Origin: Ensifer adhaerens
GTDB taxonomy: Bacteria > Pseudomonadota > Alphaproteobacteria > Rhizobiales > Rhizobiaceae
Direction of reading: 5' to 3'
Length of the DNA: 64,000 nucleotides
Assembly (NCBI RefSeq): GCF_001270265.1
Contig: NZ_LGAP01000014.1
Coordinates: forward strand, 62,001 to 126,000
Shown here: positions 1-8,726 of the stretch, one piece after another
Numbering within the stretch: the stretch's first letter is position 1
How the letters are laid out: each line of letters starts with the position of its first letter
The notes under the pieces: model-generated
What the model was told of the DNA's origin: nothing
Seen by the model: the letters and a program-made list of their open reading frames with translations, nothing else
The model's database searches: none
Translations under genes and position numbers: made by a program

Positions 1-170
1 CGCAAATGCAAACCATGCATAGGCCTTGCCGAAATCGGAATTGGTCGCGCCCGGCCATGTTGTGCTTAATCCCGGCCCTAACAAGGGAACACGGCTGAGC
101 GTGGGGCAAACTCGCAAAACCTCACGACGGCCGTTCGCATGACGTTAAGTCCGAGAAGGGGATATTTCCG
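1..170. promoter_or_regulatory. 5' region of the peptide-transporter operon
   Basis: I see no convincing gene in this stretch. It precedes the first gene of the operon, and a purine-rich Shine-Dalgarno stretch (GAGAAGGGG, about 153-161) sits 9 nt before the ATG at 171. Any gene ending here lies mostly outside the window. No clear -35/-10 pair could be picked out. Confidence 0.35.
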
Positions 171-1769
171 ATGATTTCCAGACGCAACCTGTTGATCGGC
201 GGCGCTGCCGTGCCGTTTTTGTCCTATGTCAGCCTGGTGCCGGCCTTCGCCGAAACGCCGAAGGACATACTGGTTGTCGCTCAACAGCTCGACAACATGA
301 CGAGCCTCGATCCGCATGAGAGCTTCGAGGCGGTCGGCAGCGAAATCTGCGGCAATATCTACCAGAAGCTGGTTCACCCCAACCTGGACGACGCCAACAA
401 GGTCGACCCGATCCTGGCCGAATCCTGGGAAGCGGATGCCGACAGCAAGGTCTTCACCTTCAAGCTTCGCGCAGGCGCCACTTTTGCAAGCGGCGCGCCG
501 GTGACGGCGGAAGATGCGGCCTTCTCGCTGCAGCGCGCCATCAAGATGAACAAGGGCCCGGCCTTCATCATCGCCCAGTTCGGTTTCACGCCGGAGAATG
601 TCGAAGAGCGCATCGTCGCCGTCGACGGCTCGACCCTCCGCCTCACGCTCGAGCAGCCGGCATCGCTCGCCTTCCTGCTCTACTGCCTCTCGGCCAACGT
701 CGGCAGCATCGTCGAAAAGAAGGTCGCGCTCGAAAACGAAGTCGACGGCGACCTGGGCAATGCCTGGCTGCAGAAGAACACCGCCGGCTCGGGCGAATTC
801 GCGCTGCAGTCCTGGAAGCCGAGCGAGAGCGTCGCGCTGACGGTTAATCCGAACGGCCCCTACAAGGGCAATATCAAGCGCATCATCCTGCGCCATGTCG
901 CTGACCCTTCCTCGCAGCTCCTGATGCTGCAGAAGGGCGACGCCGATATTGCCCGCAACCTCAGCTCAGAACAGTTGCGCACGCTGCAGGGCGACGAGAA
1001 CTACACGCTCGTGCGCAAGGGTGTCGCCTCGCTCGTGCTGATCTCGCTCAACCAGAAGCAGGCGAACCTCGCAAAACCTCAGGTCTGGCAGGCCATCAAG
1101 CACGCGCTCGACTACAAGGGCATGCAGGAAAATATCGTCCCGCTCACCCACAAGATCCACCAGAGCTTCCTGCCCGAGGGCTATCCGGGGGTCGTCAACG
1201 ATACGCCGTTCGTGAAAGACGTGGCCAAGGCCAAGGCGCTGATGGCCGAGGCCGGCCTGGAAGCCGGCTTCGACATCGTCATGGATCATTATTCCGCACA
1301 GCCCTATCCGGATCTCGCGCAGGCGATCCAGGCAAACCTTGCCGAAATCGGCATCCGCGTGCAGCTGCAGGCGGCCGAAAACCGCCAGGTTCTGACCAAG
1401 ATGCGCGCACGCGAGCATCAGATGGCGCTTTCGGCCTGGGGATCCGACTATTTCGACCCGCACGCCAATGCCGACGTGTTCAACATCAATCTCGACAACT
1501 CGGATGATGCCAAGTCGCGGCCCTTCCTGTGGCGCTCGTCCTGGCAGAATGCCGAAATGGCAAAGAAGGCCGAGGCCGCCCGCGACGAGAAGGATCCGGC
1601 AAAGCGCATCGCGCTTTATGAGGAATTGCAGCGCGCCCACATGGAGCACAGCCCCTTCATCTTCATGCTGCAGACAACGACCACGGCGGCTTGCCGCAAG
1701 TCGGTTGCCGGCATCCGGCTCGGCACGTTGTCGGACGCCCACTCCTATGCAGAGGCGTCCAAGGCTTGA
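171..1769 (+). CDS. Peptide ABC transporter substrate-binding protein (SBP family 5, DppA/OppA type)
   Basis: Periplasmic binding protein that would capture short peptides for the permeases encoded downstream. The 532-residue product has the usual length of family 5 binding proteins. It opens with a twin-arginine-type signal (SRRNLL, then a hydrophobic run ending PAFA around residue 27), so Tat export is likely. The family-5 pattern follows: an early SLDPHES motif and a long two-lobed domain. The ATG at 171 is preceded by a GAAGGGG Shine-Dalgarno. The next gene starts inside its stop codon (TTGA overlap), so the genes are translationally coupled. The neighbouring D-aminopeptidase and D-amino-acid transaminase suggest that D-residue-containing peptides are the ligand; that substrate is inference. 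Confidence 0.9.
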   Translation: MISRRNLLIGGAAVPFLSYVSLVPAFAETPKDILVVAQQLDNMTSLDPHESFEAVGSEICGNIYQKLVHPNLDDANKVDPILAESWEADADSKVFTFKLRAGATFASGAPVTAEDAAFSLQRAIKMNKGPAFIIAQFGFTPENVEERIVAVDGSTLRLTLEQPASLAFLLYCLSANVGSIVEKKVALENEVDGDLGNAWLQKNTAGSGEFALQSWKPSESVALTVNPNGPYKGNIKRIILRHVADPSSQLLMLQKGDADIARNLSSEQLRTLQGDENYTLVRKGVASLVLISLNQKQANLAKPQVWQAIKHALDYKGMQENIVPLTHKIHQSFLPEGYPGVVNDTPFVKDVAKAKALMAEAGLEAGFDIVMDHYSAQPYPDLAQAIQANLAEIGIRVQLQAAENRQVLTKMRAREHQMALSAWGSDYFDPHANADVFNINLDNSDDAKSRPFLWRSSWQNAEMAKKAEAARDEKDPAKRIALYEELQRAHMEHSPFIFMLQTTTTAACRKSVAGIRLGTLSDAHSYAEASKA

Positions 1770-2779
1770 ACAAGCGTATCCGAAGCTTTTCCGCCACGTT
1801 GAGCAGCGTCTTCCTGACGCTGCTCGGCCTGACGATCGTCACGTTCATGATCGGGCGCGTCATGCCGGTCGACCCGGTGATTGCCGCAGTCGGCGACAAC
1901 GCCTCCGAGGCGGTGATCACCCGCGCCCGCATCGAAATGGGCCTCGACCAACCGCTGATCGCGCAGTTCTTCCGCTATCTCTGGCAGCTGCTGCACGGCG
2001 ATCTCGGCATGTCGATCCTGACCCGCAACCCTGTTTCCACCGATATCGCCCGGTTCTTCCCGGCAACGCTGGAGCTGGCAACGGCGGCACTGCTTTTGTC
2101 GGCGGCAATCGGCATTCCGCTCGGCGTCTGGGCTGCCGTCCGGCAGGGCAAGCTCGTCGACCAGGCGATCCGCGTCGTCTGCCTCGCCGGCCACTCCGTT
2201 CCGGTGTTCATGCTGTCACTGATCTCGCTCTTGATCTTCTACGCGACGCTTGGCCTGGCACCGGGACCCGGCCGCCAGGACGTGATCTTCGACGGCATGA
2301 TCGATCCGGTCACCGGCCTTTTGACGATCGATACGCTGATCGCCGGCGACTGGGATGCCTTCCGTGATGCCGTGGCGCACATGGCGCAGCCGGTCTGCAT
2401 CCTTGCCTATTTCAGCATGGCCTATATCACCCGCATGACCCGGGCCTTCATGGTCGATGCGCTCAAGGGCGAGTTCGTCATCACCGCGCGCGCCAAGGGT
2501 CTCTCGGCCTCGACCGTCATCTGGAGCCACGCGTTCCCGACAGTTGCCGTGCAGTTGGTGACGGTGCTGGCGCTGACCTATGCGGGGCTTCTCGAAGGAG
2601 CCGTCGTCACCGAGACGGTGTTCAGTTGGCCGGGCCTCGGCCAATACCTGACGGTGTCGCTGATGAACGCCGACATGAACCCGGTGGTCGCAGCAACGCT
2701 GCTGATCGGCCTCATCTATGTCGGCCTCAACCTCATCGCCGACCTTCTCTATCGTGTACTGGATCCTCGCGTCCGATGA
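1766..2779 (+). CDS. Peptide ABC transporter permease (DppB type)
   Basis: Inner-membrane permease of the peptide importer. The product of 337 residues has an N-terminal membrane segment, a periplasmic loop and then the BPD_transp_1 core. The EAA loop falls around ARAKGLS, followed by the family ending in which a FSWPGLGQ stretch precedes the last helix. I place the start at the TTG at 1766, overlapping the preceding TGA by 4 nt. An in-frame ATG at 1691 would extend the protein into the binding-protein gene with a non-membrane tail, which is unlikely. Its stop overlaps the next ATG (ATGA). Confidence 0.9.
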   Translation: MNKRIRSFSATLSSVFLTLLGLTIVTFMIGRVMPVDPVIAAVGDNASEAVITRARIEMGLDQPLIAQFFRYLWQLLHGDLGMSILTRNPVSTDIARFFPATLELATAALLLSAAIGIPLGVWAAVRQGKLVDQAIRVVCLAGHSVPVFMLSLISLLIFYATLGLAPGPGRQDVIFDGMIDPVTGLLTIDTLIAGDWDAFRDAVAHMAQPVCILAYFSMAYITRMTRAFMVDALKGEFVITARAKGLSASTVIWSHAFPTVAVQLVTVLALTYAGLLEGAVVTETVFSWPGLGQYLTVSLMNADMNPVVAATLLIGLIYVGLNLIADLLYRVLDPRVR

Positions 2780-3678
2780 TGCTTACGACCTTTCGAAACT
2801 GGGCACTGGATGAAACGCCCGCCTCCCGCACCCAGGCCTCCTGGGGCCATCGCTACCGCATCTGGCTGAAGCTCAGGTCCAACCCGCTGGCGATGATCGG
2901 GCTGACGATCATCCTCGTCTTCTCCCTGCTCGCCGTGCTTGCGCCGGTGCTGGCGCCGCACGACCCGGCGATCCAGAATCTGGCGAACCGGCTTGCCGCC
3001 CCGAGTGCGGCCCATTGGCTCGGCACCGACGAGCTTGGCCGTGACATCTTCTCGCGCATCCTTTTCGGCGGCCGCGTGACGCTCGGCATGGTCGTCGCGG
3101 TGGTTGTCCTGGTTGCGCCGATCGGCCTTGCCGTCGGTTGCATCGCCGGCTATTTCGGCGGCATCGTCGATACGGTGCTGATGCGCGTTACCGACGTGTT
3201 TCTCGCCTTCCCGCGCCTCATTCTGGCACTTGCCTTCGTCGCCGCATTGAAGCCGGGGGTCGAGAGTGCCGTTCTCGCCATTGCGCTCACCGCCTGGCCG
3301 CCCTATGCGCGCCTCGCCCGTGCCGAAACCATGACCGTGCGCCGCAGCGATTTCATCGCCGCCTGCCGGCTGACCGGCGCCTCGCCCTCGCGGATCATCA
3401 TGCGCCATGCGGCACCGCTCTGCGTGCCGAGCCTGATCGTGCGCATCACCCTCGACATGAGCTCGATCATCATCACCGCCGCAAGCCTCGGCTTCCTCGG
3501 CATGGGCGCGCAGCCGCCGTCGCCGGAATGGGGCGCGATGATCGCCACCGCCAAGCGCTTCATCTTCGAGCAGTGGTGGGTCGCCACCGTACCCGGCATC
3601 GCGATCTTCCTCGTGTCGCTCGCCTTCAACTTTCTCGGCGACGGATTGCGCGACGTGCTCGATCCGAAGGGAGACTGA
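2776..3678 (+). CDS. Peptide ABC transporter permease (DppC type)
   Basis: Second inner-membrane permease, 300 residues. It carries the OppC_N-like first helix (NPLAMIGLTIIL), the motif HWLGTDELGRDIFSRI that is highly characteristic of DppC/OppC, and a transmembrane core ending in FLGDGLRDVLDPK. The start is the ATG at 2776, which overlaps the stop of the upstream permease as ATGA; longer in-frame starts reach back into that gene and lack membrane character. The ATPase gene begins 3 nt after its stop, so the five transporter genes form one operon. Confidence 0.9.
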   Translation: MMLTTFRNWALDETPASRTQASWGHRYRIWLKLRSNPLAMIGLTIILVFSLLAVLAPVLAPHDPAIQNLANRLAAPSAAHWLGTDELGRDIFSRILFGGRVTLGMVVAVVVLVAPIGLAVGCIAGYFGGIVDTVLMRVTDVFLAFPRLILALAFVAALKPGVESAVLAIALTAWPPYARLARAETMTVRRSDFIAACRLTGASPSRIIMRHAAPLCVPSLIVRITLDMSSIIITAASLGFLGMGAQPPSPEWGAMIATAKRFIFEQWWVATVPGIAIFLVSLAFNFLGDGLRDVLDPKGD

Positions 3679-3681
3679 ACC

Positions 3682-4512
3682 ATGCTGGTTGACATCCAGA
3701 ACCTTCGCATCGCCTTCGAGAACCGCTCTTCCTGGTTCGGGGCGGGGCGCGGCGTCTCGCTTTCGCTCGGCGCGGAGAAACCCGGCATCGTGGGGGAAAG
3801 GGGCCCGGGAAAGGGCCTGACGGGGCGGGCGCTGAGGAAGCTGCTGCCCGCCAATGCCGCCATCACCGCCGACCGCCTTTCCTTCGACGGGATAGACTTG
3901 TTGGCCGCTTCGGAAAAACAGATGCGCCAGATCCGCGGCAAGCGGGCCGGCTTCATCCTGCAGGACCCGAAATACTCGCTGAACCCGGTGATGAATATCG
4001 GCCGGCAGGTCGCAGAAGCCTGGCGCGCCCACAAGGGCGGCAGCAAGAGGCAAGCGCTCGAGGCGGCGATCCATCTTCTCGACCAGGTCAAGATCCGCAA
4101 CCCGCGCGAAGTCGCCGCCTCTTATCCACACGAGGTCTCGGGCGGCATGGGGCAGCGAGTTATGATCGCGATGATGCTGGCGCCCGATCCGGAACTGCTG
4201 ATCGCCGACGAACCGACGAGCGCGCTCGACGCGACCGTGCAGGCAGAGATCCTGCGGCTGATCGAAGAGCTGGTATCCGAGCGCAACATGGGCCTCATTC
4301 TCATCAGCCACGACCTGCCGCTCGTTTCGCATTTCTGCGATCGCGTCGCGGTGATGTATTCCGGGCGGGTCATGGAAGAACTGAAAGCCTCGGAACTGCT
4401 GAATGCGCGCCACCCCTATACCAAGGGGCTCCTCAACTGCATGCCCTCCCTTACGCATCCCAGGGACCGGCTGCCTGTTCTCAACCGCGATGCATCGTGG
4501 CTCACCGCATGA
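3682..4512 (+). CDS. Peptide ABC transporter ATP-binding protein (DppD type) with an abnormal Walker A
   Basis: First ATPase subunit of the importer, 276 residues. The signature (SGGMGQRVMIA, about 153-163), Walker B with D-loop (LLIADEPTSALD) and switch histidine (LISHDL) are intact, as is the C-terminal peptide-transporter region with HPYTKGLL. Walker A is not: at residues 38-45 it reads GERGPGKG, so the Ser/Thr that normally follows the P-loop lysine is glycine. The codons around it are unusually G-rich. Either the subunit has a degenerate ATP site and relies on its partner, or this patch (about 3790-3835) contains base-call errors. The start at 3682 has a GGGAG Shine-Dalgarno. Confidence 0.85.
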   Translation: MLVDIQNLRIAFENRSSWFGAGRGVSLSLGAEKPGIVGERGPGKGLTGRALRKLLPANAAITADRLSFDGIDLLAASEKQMRQIRGKRAGFILQDPKYSLNPVMNIGRQVAEAWRAHKGGSKRQALEAAIHLLDQVKIRNPREVAASYPHEVSGGMGQRVMIAMMLAPDPELLIADEPTSALDATVQAEILRLIEELVSERNMGLILISHDLPLVSHFCDRVAVMYSGRVMEELKASELLNARHPYTKGLLNCMPSLTHPRDRLPVLNRDASWLTA

Positions 4513-5249
4513 TCGACGTTGAAAATCTCCGCATAAGGTTTGGCGACCGCGAGGTCGTCAAAGGTGTCTCGTTTTCGGTAAAGAAGGGCGACAGCTTCGG
4601 CATTGTCGGCGAAAGCGGCTCGGGCAAATCCACGATCCTCAGGGCGATGGCCGGGCTCAACGAAAGCTGGGAGGGCCGCATCGCCTTTGGCGGAGAGCCG
4701 GCTGCGCTGAAGCGCCCGCCGGGCTTCTTTCGCCGGGTGCAGATGGTGTTCCAGGACCCCTATGGCTCGCTGCATCCGCGCCAGACGATCGATCGTATTC
4801 TCAGCGAGTTGCCGCTGGTGCACGGCATGGACAACATCGACAAGCGCATCGTCCAGGCGCTTTCCGACGTGGCGCTGCCGCAGGCGGCCCGCTTCCGGTT
4901 TCCACACCAGCTTTCCGGCGGCCAGCGCCAGCGCGTGGCGATCGCCCGGGCGCTGATTGCCGACCCGCAGGTGCTGCTGCTCGACGAGCCGACGAGCGCG
5001 CTCGACGTTTCGGTGCAGGCGGAAATCCTCAACCTTTTGTCCGACCTTCGCGAAGCGCGAAACCTCACCTACATTCTCGTCAGCCACAACCTGGCCGTCA
5101 TCGCCCATCTCTGTGGTCAGGTTGGGGTCATGCTGAACGGCGAAATGGTGGAGCAACTGAGTGCGCAGGACCTTCGAGCGGGCAAGACAAGCCATGCCCA
5201 TACGACCGAACTGCGCATGCTGAGCGTCGGGTTGGAAGAGCCCGCCTGA
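4509..5249 (+). CDS. Peptide ABC transporter ATP-binding protein (DppF type)
   Basis: Second ATPase of the peptide importer, about 246 residues. All catalytic motifs are intact: Walker A GESGSGKST near residue 38, signature LSGGQRQRVAIARAL, Walker B VLLLDEPTSALD, and a switch histidine in LVSHNL. I place the start at ATG 4509, which overlaps the stop of the previous ATPase gene as ATGA; a GTG at 4497 is possible. It is shorter than many DppF proteins because it lacks a long C-terminal oligopeptide domain. As the sound ATPase of the pair, it may carry most of the hydrolysis if the DppD P-loop defect is real. Confidence 0.88.
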   Translation: MIDVENLRIRFGDREVVKGVSFSVKKGDSFGIVGESGSGKSTILRAMAGLNESWEGRIAFGGEPAALKRPPGFFRRVQMVFQDPYGSLHPRQTIDRILSELPLVHGMDNIDKRIVQALSDVALPQAARFRFPHQLSGGQRQRVAIARALIADPQVLLLDEPTSALDVSVQAEILNLLSDLREARNLTYILVSHNLAVIAHLCGQVGVMLNGEMVEQLSAQDLRAGKTSHAHTTELRMLSVGLEEPA

Positions 5250-5289
5250 CTTCGCCCCCTTGGTGACAACAAACGCAATGGAAGACAAC

Positions 5290-6804
5290 ATGCCGGCACA
5301 TCTCGATTGGCACGCCGCATCTGCTACCGCCGAAGGTTTCGCCAGGCAGTGGGCGGAGAACGAACCGGGCGGCGCGATCGTCGGCTTCGATGACAGCGGC
5401 ATCCGCTTTTCGCATGCGCGCGGCGTCGAGAGCCTGGCGACGCTCGCGCCGTTTTCGGCCGAAAGCGTCGTACGCTATGCCTCGGTCACCAAGCATTTCT
5501 TCTGTGCCATGGTTCTTGGCCATGACGACATCATCAAGCTCGACGACCGGCTTGGGCAGCATCTGCCAGAACTCGCCTCGCCGCTTGCCGACGTGACGGT
5601 CGGCCAGGCGCTCGACATGAGCGGCGGCCTGCCGGACACGCGCGAATGCCTGTCGCTGCTTGGCCTCTCCGTCTACACGGAAACCCAGGCCGCACCGCTT
5701 CTTGCATTTCTGGCGCGGTTGCGGCGGCTGAATTTCGACGCCGGCAGCGAAGTCTCCTACTCCAACACCGGCTATCGTCTCGTCGAGGCGGCGCTGGAGC
5801 GTAAAGGCTTTGCCTTCGACGACTTCATCCAGAGCGATGTTTCTGGGCCGCTCGGCGTGGCGTTCAAGGCGCCGGACGTCTGGAACGATCCGGTAAAAGG
5901 CCTGGTGCCGGGCTATTGGCATAACGGCGAGCGCTGGCAGCTCTCCGCGGCCGGCCTGCATATCTCCGCTTCCGGCAGCCTGACGGGTAGCGCCAATGCG
6001 CTCGTTGCCTGGCTGCAGGCATTGACGCGTGGGCAGGGCCATTTCGAAGGGGTGCTGGAGAAGTTGAAGGCCACACGCTTCCTGGCGGACGGACGGCCGA
6101 GCGGCTACAGCCTCGGCCTGCGCCTGTCGACGCTCGGCGACCGCAGCTTCGTCGGCCACGGCGGCTCGCATCCGGGCTACAAGACCTACTTCCTGCTCGA
6201 CGCAGAAAGCCGGTCGGGCTTGGTCGTCGTCTCCAACCGCGAAGACACGAACGGCCACAAGATCGCCCTCGAAAGCATGGCCGCGCTCACCGGCCTGCCG
6301 CTGCCGACACAGGCAACCGGCATTCCCGACGGTCTCTATGTGACGGAACAGGGTCCGTGGTGGCTCGAGATCAAGGGCAGTGTCTGCACCTATCTCGATG
6401 CCGACGACACGCTTTACGACGACGGCGACGGCTGGGTATCGTCGCGCTCGGCCTCCTCGCCGATGCGGTTGCTGATGGAGGGATCGGCGCTTGTCGGCGA
6501 GGCGGGCCATGCGGCGCGACGCTTCCTGCCCGTCACCGGGGAACAAGCGGTGCCGACATCTCTTTCTGGAACGTGGCAATCCCCGGAAGGGACCGAGTTC
6601 GAGATTCGCGACGGGGCGGTGCTGATGGGCGTCGGCCCGGTGCGTCACACGATGCCTCTCACCGCGCTCGGCAACAGCCGTTTCCTGTTCACCCTCCATG
6701 ACGGTCCGTGGACGAAGCGTGTCTGCCTGCATATCCTCGACGATAGCAGGGTGGAACTTGTGCTCAGCCGCGCGCGGATGATGGAATACCGCCGTCGCGG
6801 CTGA
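5290..6804 (+). CDS. dap: D-aminopeptidase (serine hydrolase, MEROPS S12, Dap type)
   Basis: Likely releases N-terminal D-amino acids from peptides. The roughly 504-residue length matches the Ochrobactrum D-aminopeptidase family: a beta-lactamase-like domain followed by two small C-terminal barrel domains. Counting from ATG 5290, the catalytic SxxK is S65-V-T-K68, YxN is Y157-S-N159, and the HxG-like element is H290-G-G, all close to the family positions. There is no signal peptide, so it is probably cytoplasmic. It starts about 40 nt after the transporter ATPase gene, so imported peptides would be its substrate. ATG 5290 has a GGAAGA Shine-Dalgarno; TTG 5260, GTG 5263 and ATG 5278 are in-frame alternatives. 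An esterase or other S12 peptidase role is the main alternative. Confidence 0.82.
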   Translation: MPAHLDWHAASATAEGFARQWAENEPGGAIVGFDDSGIRFSHARGVESLATLAPFSAESVVRYASVTKHFFCAMVLGHDDIIKLDDRLGQHLPELASPLADVTVGQALDMSGGLPDTRECLSLLGLSVYTETQAAPLLAFLARLRRLNFDAGSEVSYSNTGYRLVEAALERKGFAFDDFIQSDVSGPLGVAFKAPDVWNDPVKGLVPGYWHNGERWQLSAAGLHISASGSLTGSANALVAWLQALTRGQGHFEGVLEKLKATRFLADGRPSGYSLGLRLSTLGDRSFVGHGGSHPGYKTYFLLDAESRSGLVVVSNREDTNGHKIALESMAALTGLPLPTQATGIPDGLYVTEQGPWWLEIKGSVCTYLDADDTLYDDGDGWVSSRSASSPMRLLMEGSALVGEAGHAARRFLPVTGEQAVPTSLSGTWQSPEGTEFEIRDGAVLMGVGPVRHTMPLTALGNSRFLFTLHDGPWTKRVCLHILDDSRVELVLSRARMMEYRRRG

Positions 6805-6891
6805 TTTTTCTTGAAGCATGCCCAACTGTGCCTAAAAGAGGTCAGGTTACCGCCGCAAGGCGGAAATTGACGCTTTTCAGGAGTGCATGCT

Positions 6892-7794
6892 TTGGAAATC
6901 AAGTGGCTCGAAGACTTTCTGGCGCTGGCGAGCACGCTCAATTTTTCAAAGGCAGCCGACGAACGGCACGTCACCCAATCCGCCTTCAGCCGCCGGATCA
7001 AACAGCTTGAAGCCTGGGTCGGCGCGAGCCTTGTCGACCGCGCCACCTACCCCTCGCGGCTGACCGAGGCGGGCCAGAAATTCGTACCGGTGGCGCAGGA
7101 GACCCTCAAGCACCTCTACCAATCCCGGCGCAACCTGCAGAAGGAAGAGGGCTCGGACGCCAAGACGATCAAGGTGACGGCGCTCCACACGCTCTCCTTC
7201 ACCTTCTTTCCCGACTGGATGAACCGGATTAACAGGAAGGCCGGCCCGGTGTTCTCGCGCCTTCGCCCGGATTCCGGCAGCATGGAGGAGAACCTCAACT
7301 CGCTGGTCGACGGCTCCTGCGACTTCCTCCTGACCTATGCCCATACCCAGGTGCCGCTGCTCCTTGATCCGCAGGCGTTCGAACACCGTTCGCTCGGCCA
7401 CGAAAAGATCATTCCGGTTTCGGCACCTGATGAAACCGGGTCAGCCGCGCACGTGCTCGAAGGCGGCGCAAAGCCCTTCCCCCATATCAGCTACGAGAAG
7501 TCGTCGTTCTTCGGGCAGTTGCTGGGCGAATTGGTCGGCGCAGACCTCCCACCGTTTCAACGGGTACATGAAGGCAGCATGTCTGTCGGCCTGAAGGCGA
7601 TGGCGCAGGCCGGTTGGGGCATCGCTTGGGTGCCGGAAAGCCTGATGGTGACCGAGCTTGCCTCCGGCGCACTGGTCCGCGCCGCCGATCCCCGCTGGGA
7701 TATCAGTGTCGAAATCCGGCTCTACCGCGCCAAGGACAACCGGCGCCCGGTCGTTGGACGCATCTGGCAATCGCAGGAGGTTGTGGCGGCCTGA
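6892..7794 (+). CDS. LysR-family transcriptional regulator of the D-peptide locus
   Basis: DNA-binding regulator of 300 residues. The N-terminal winged helix-turn-helix (about 1-60) has the subgroup pattern EIKWLEDFLALA...TQSAFSRRIKQLE, followed by a substrate-binding-like effector domain. I choose the TTG at 6892 because a CAGGAG Shine-Dalgarno lies 8 nt upstream and the family begins with this residue; GTG 6883 would place the start on top of that site. It lies 87 nt after the D-aminopeptidase gene on the same strand and converges with the transaminase gene. It probably controls the transporter operon, the dmpA-dat pair, or both. That target is inference from position. Confidence 0.85.
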   Translation: MEIKWLEDFLALASTLNFSKAADERHVTQSAFSRRIKQLEAWVGASLVDRATYPSRLTEAGQKFVPVAQETLKHLYQSRRNLQKEEGSDAKTIKVTALHTLSFTFFPDWMNRINRKAGPVFSRLRPDSGSMEENLNSLVDGSCDFLLTYAHTQVPLLLDPQAFEHRSLGHEKIIPVSAPDETGSAAHVLEGGAKPFPHISYEKSSFFGQLLGELVGADLPPFQRVHEGSMSVGLKAMAQAGWGIAWVPESLMVTELASGALVRAADPRWDISVEIRLYRAKDNRRPVVGRIWQSQEVVAA

Positions 7795-7833
7795 TCGCGC
7801 GAGAGACGGGGCCGCCAAGTCCGGAACGCAAGC

Positions 7834-8700
7834 CTAGATCGCCGTGCGGCGGGCGTTTTCCATATAGAGTTCACGTAGCCGCTTGACCATCGGCCCAGGC
7901 GTGCCATCGCCGACAGGCTTCCCGTCGATGCGCGTGACCGGAACGACGAAGTTCGACGCACTTGTCAGGCAGGCCTCGCGGGCACGCAGCGCTTCGTCTA
8001 GCGAAAACGGCCGCTCCTCGATCGTCAGTCCCTGCTCGCGGGCCAATTCCAGTGCGGCAAGTCGCGTGCAGCCGGGCAGTGTCGCATGGCTGTTGCCGCG
8101 GGTGACAATCCTGCCATCGTCCGTGACGATATAGGCGGTGGAGGACGCGCCTTCCGTCACAAAGCCGTCCTCGATCATCCAGGCTTCGTCGCAGCCTTCG
8201 GCCTTGGCGATACGCTTCGCCATCACCTGCGGCAAAAGACACACGCTCTTGATATCGCGTCGCGCCCAGCGCTGGTCGTCCACCGACTTGACGGAAACAC
8301 CCCTGTCGACCGCCGCCACGTGCTCGAGCGTCTTTGCCTGGGTGAAGAGAAGCAGCGTCGGCTTGATCTCTCCTGAAAACAGGAAGTTGCGATCCTCGGC
8401 ACCACGCGTCAACTGCAGATAGACCACCCCCTCGACGAGTTTGTTTTCCCGCACCAGCCGGCGCTCGATCTCGACGATTTCGGAAACGGACACCGGAAGC
8501 GGCACGTCGATCTCGCGGGCGGAGCGTTCGAGCCGCGCCATATGCAGCGCGCTATCAATGAGCTTGCCTTCGAGCACTGCGGTCACTTCGTAGATCCCGT
8601 CACCGAACAGGAAGCCGCGGTCGAAGATCGAGAGATGCGCCGTGTTCTCGGAAACGAACTCGCCGTTCAGATAAACGATACGGCTGGTCGGGTTGGGCAT
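7834..8700 (-). CDS. dat: D-amino-acid transaminase (class IV PLP aminotransferase)
   Basis: Would transfer amino groups between D-amino acids and 2-oxo acids, for example D-alanine to pyruvate. The 288-residue length matches bacterial D-amino-acid transaminase. Visible motifs are the early FDRGFLFGDGIYE, the PLP lysine K151 in RRDIKS, and the cofactor-binding EGASSTAYI segment. It is transcribed 26 nt downstream of the DmpA-type peptidase gene, so the two form an operon. This fits a route in which peptidases release D-amino acids and this enzyme feeds them into central metabolism. A branched-chain aminotransferase or aminodeoxychorismate lyase is possible within class IV, but the overall pattern is closest to Dat. 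Confidence 0.88.
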   Translation of the reverse strand: MPNPTSRIVYLNGEFVSENTAHLSIFDRGFLFGDGIYEVTAVLEGKLIDSALHMARLERSAREIDVPLPVSVSEIVEIERRLVRENKLVEGVVYLQLTRGAEDRNFLFSGEIKPTLLLFTQAKTLEHVAAVDRGVSVKSVDDQRWARRDIKSVCLLPQVMAKRIAKAEGCDEAWMIEDGFVTEGASSTAYIVTDDGRIVTRGNSHATLPGCTRLAALELAREQGLTIEERPFSLDEALRAREACLTSASNFVVPVTRIDGKPVGDGTPGPMVKRLRELYMENARRTAI

Positions 8701-8726
8701 GGTAACTCCGTCTGAGGGAAAAGAAT

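Noticed and set aside
2749-4458. Long minus-strand frame (569 codons) opposite the peptide permease/ATPase genes
   Set aside because: It is antisense to clear transporter genes and has the charged His/Arg/Asp-rich composition of shadow frames in GC-rich DNA.
5128-6825. Minus-strand frame of 565 codons opposite the D-aminopeptidase gene
   Set aside because: The plus-strand gene carries the catalytic SxxK/YxN set; the antisense frame shows no domain.
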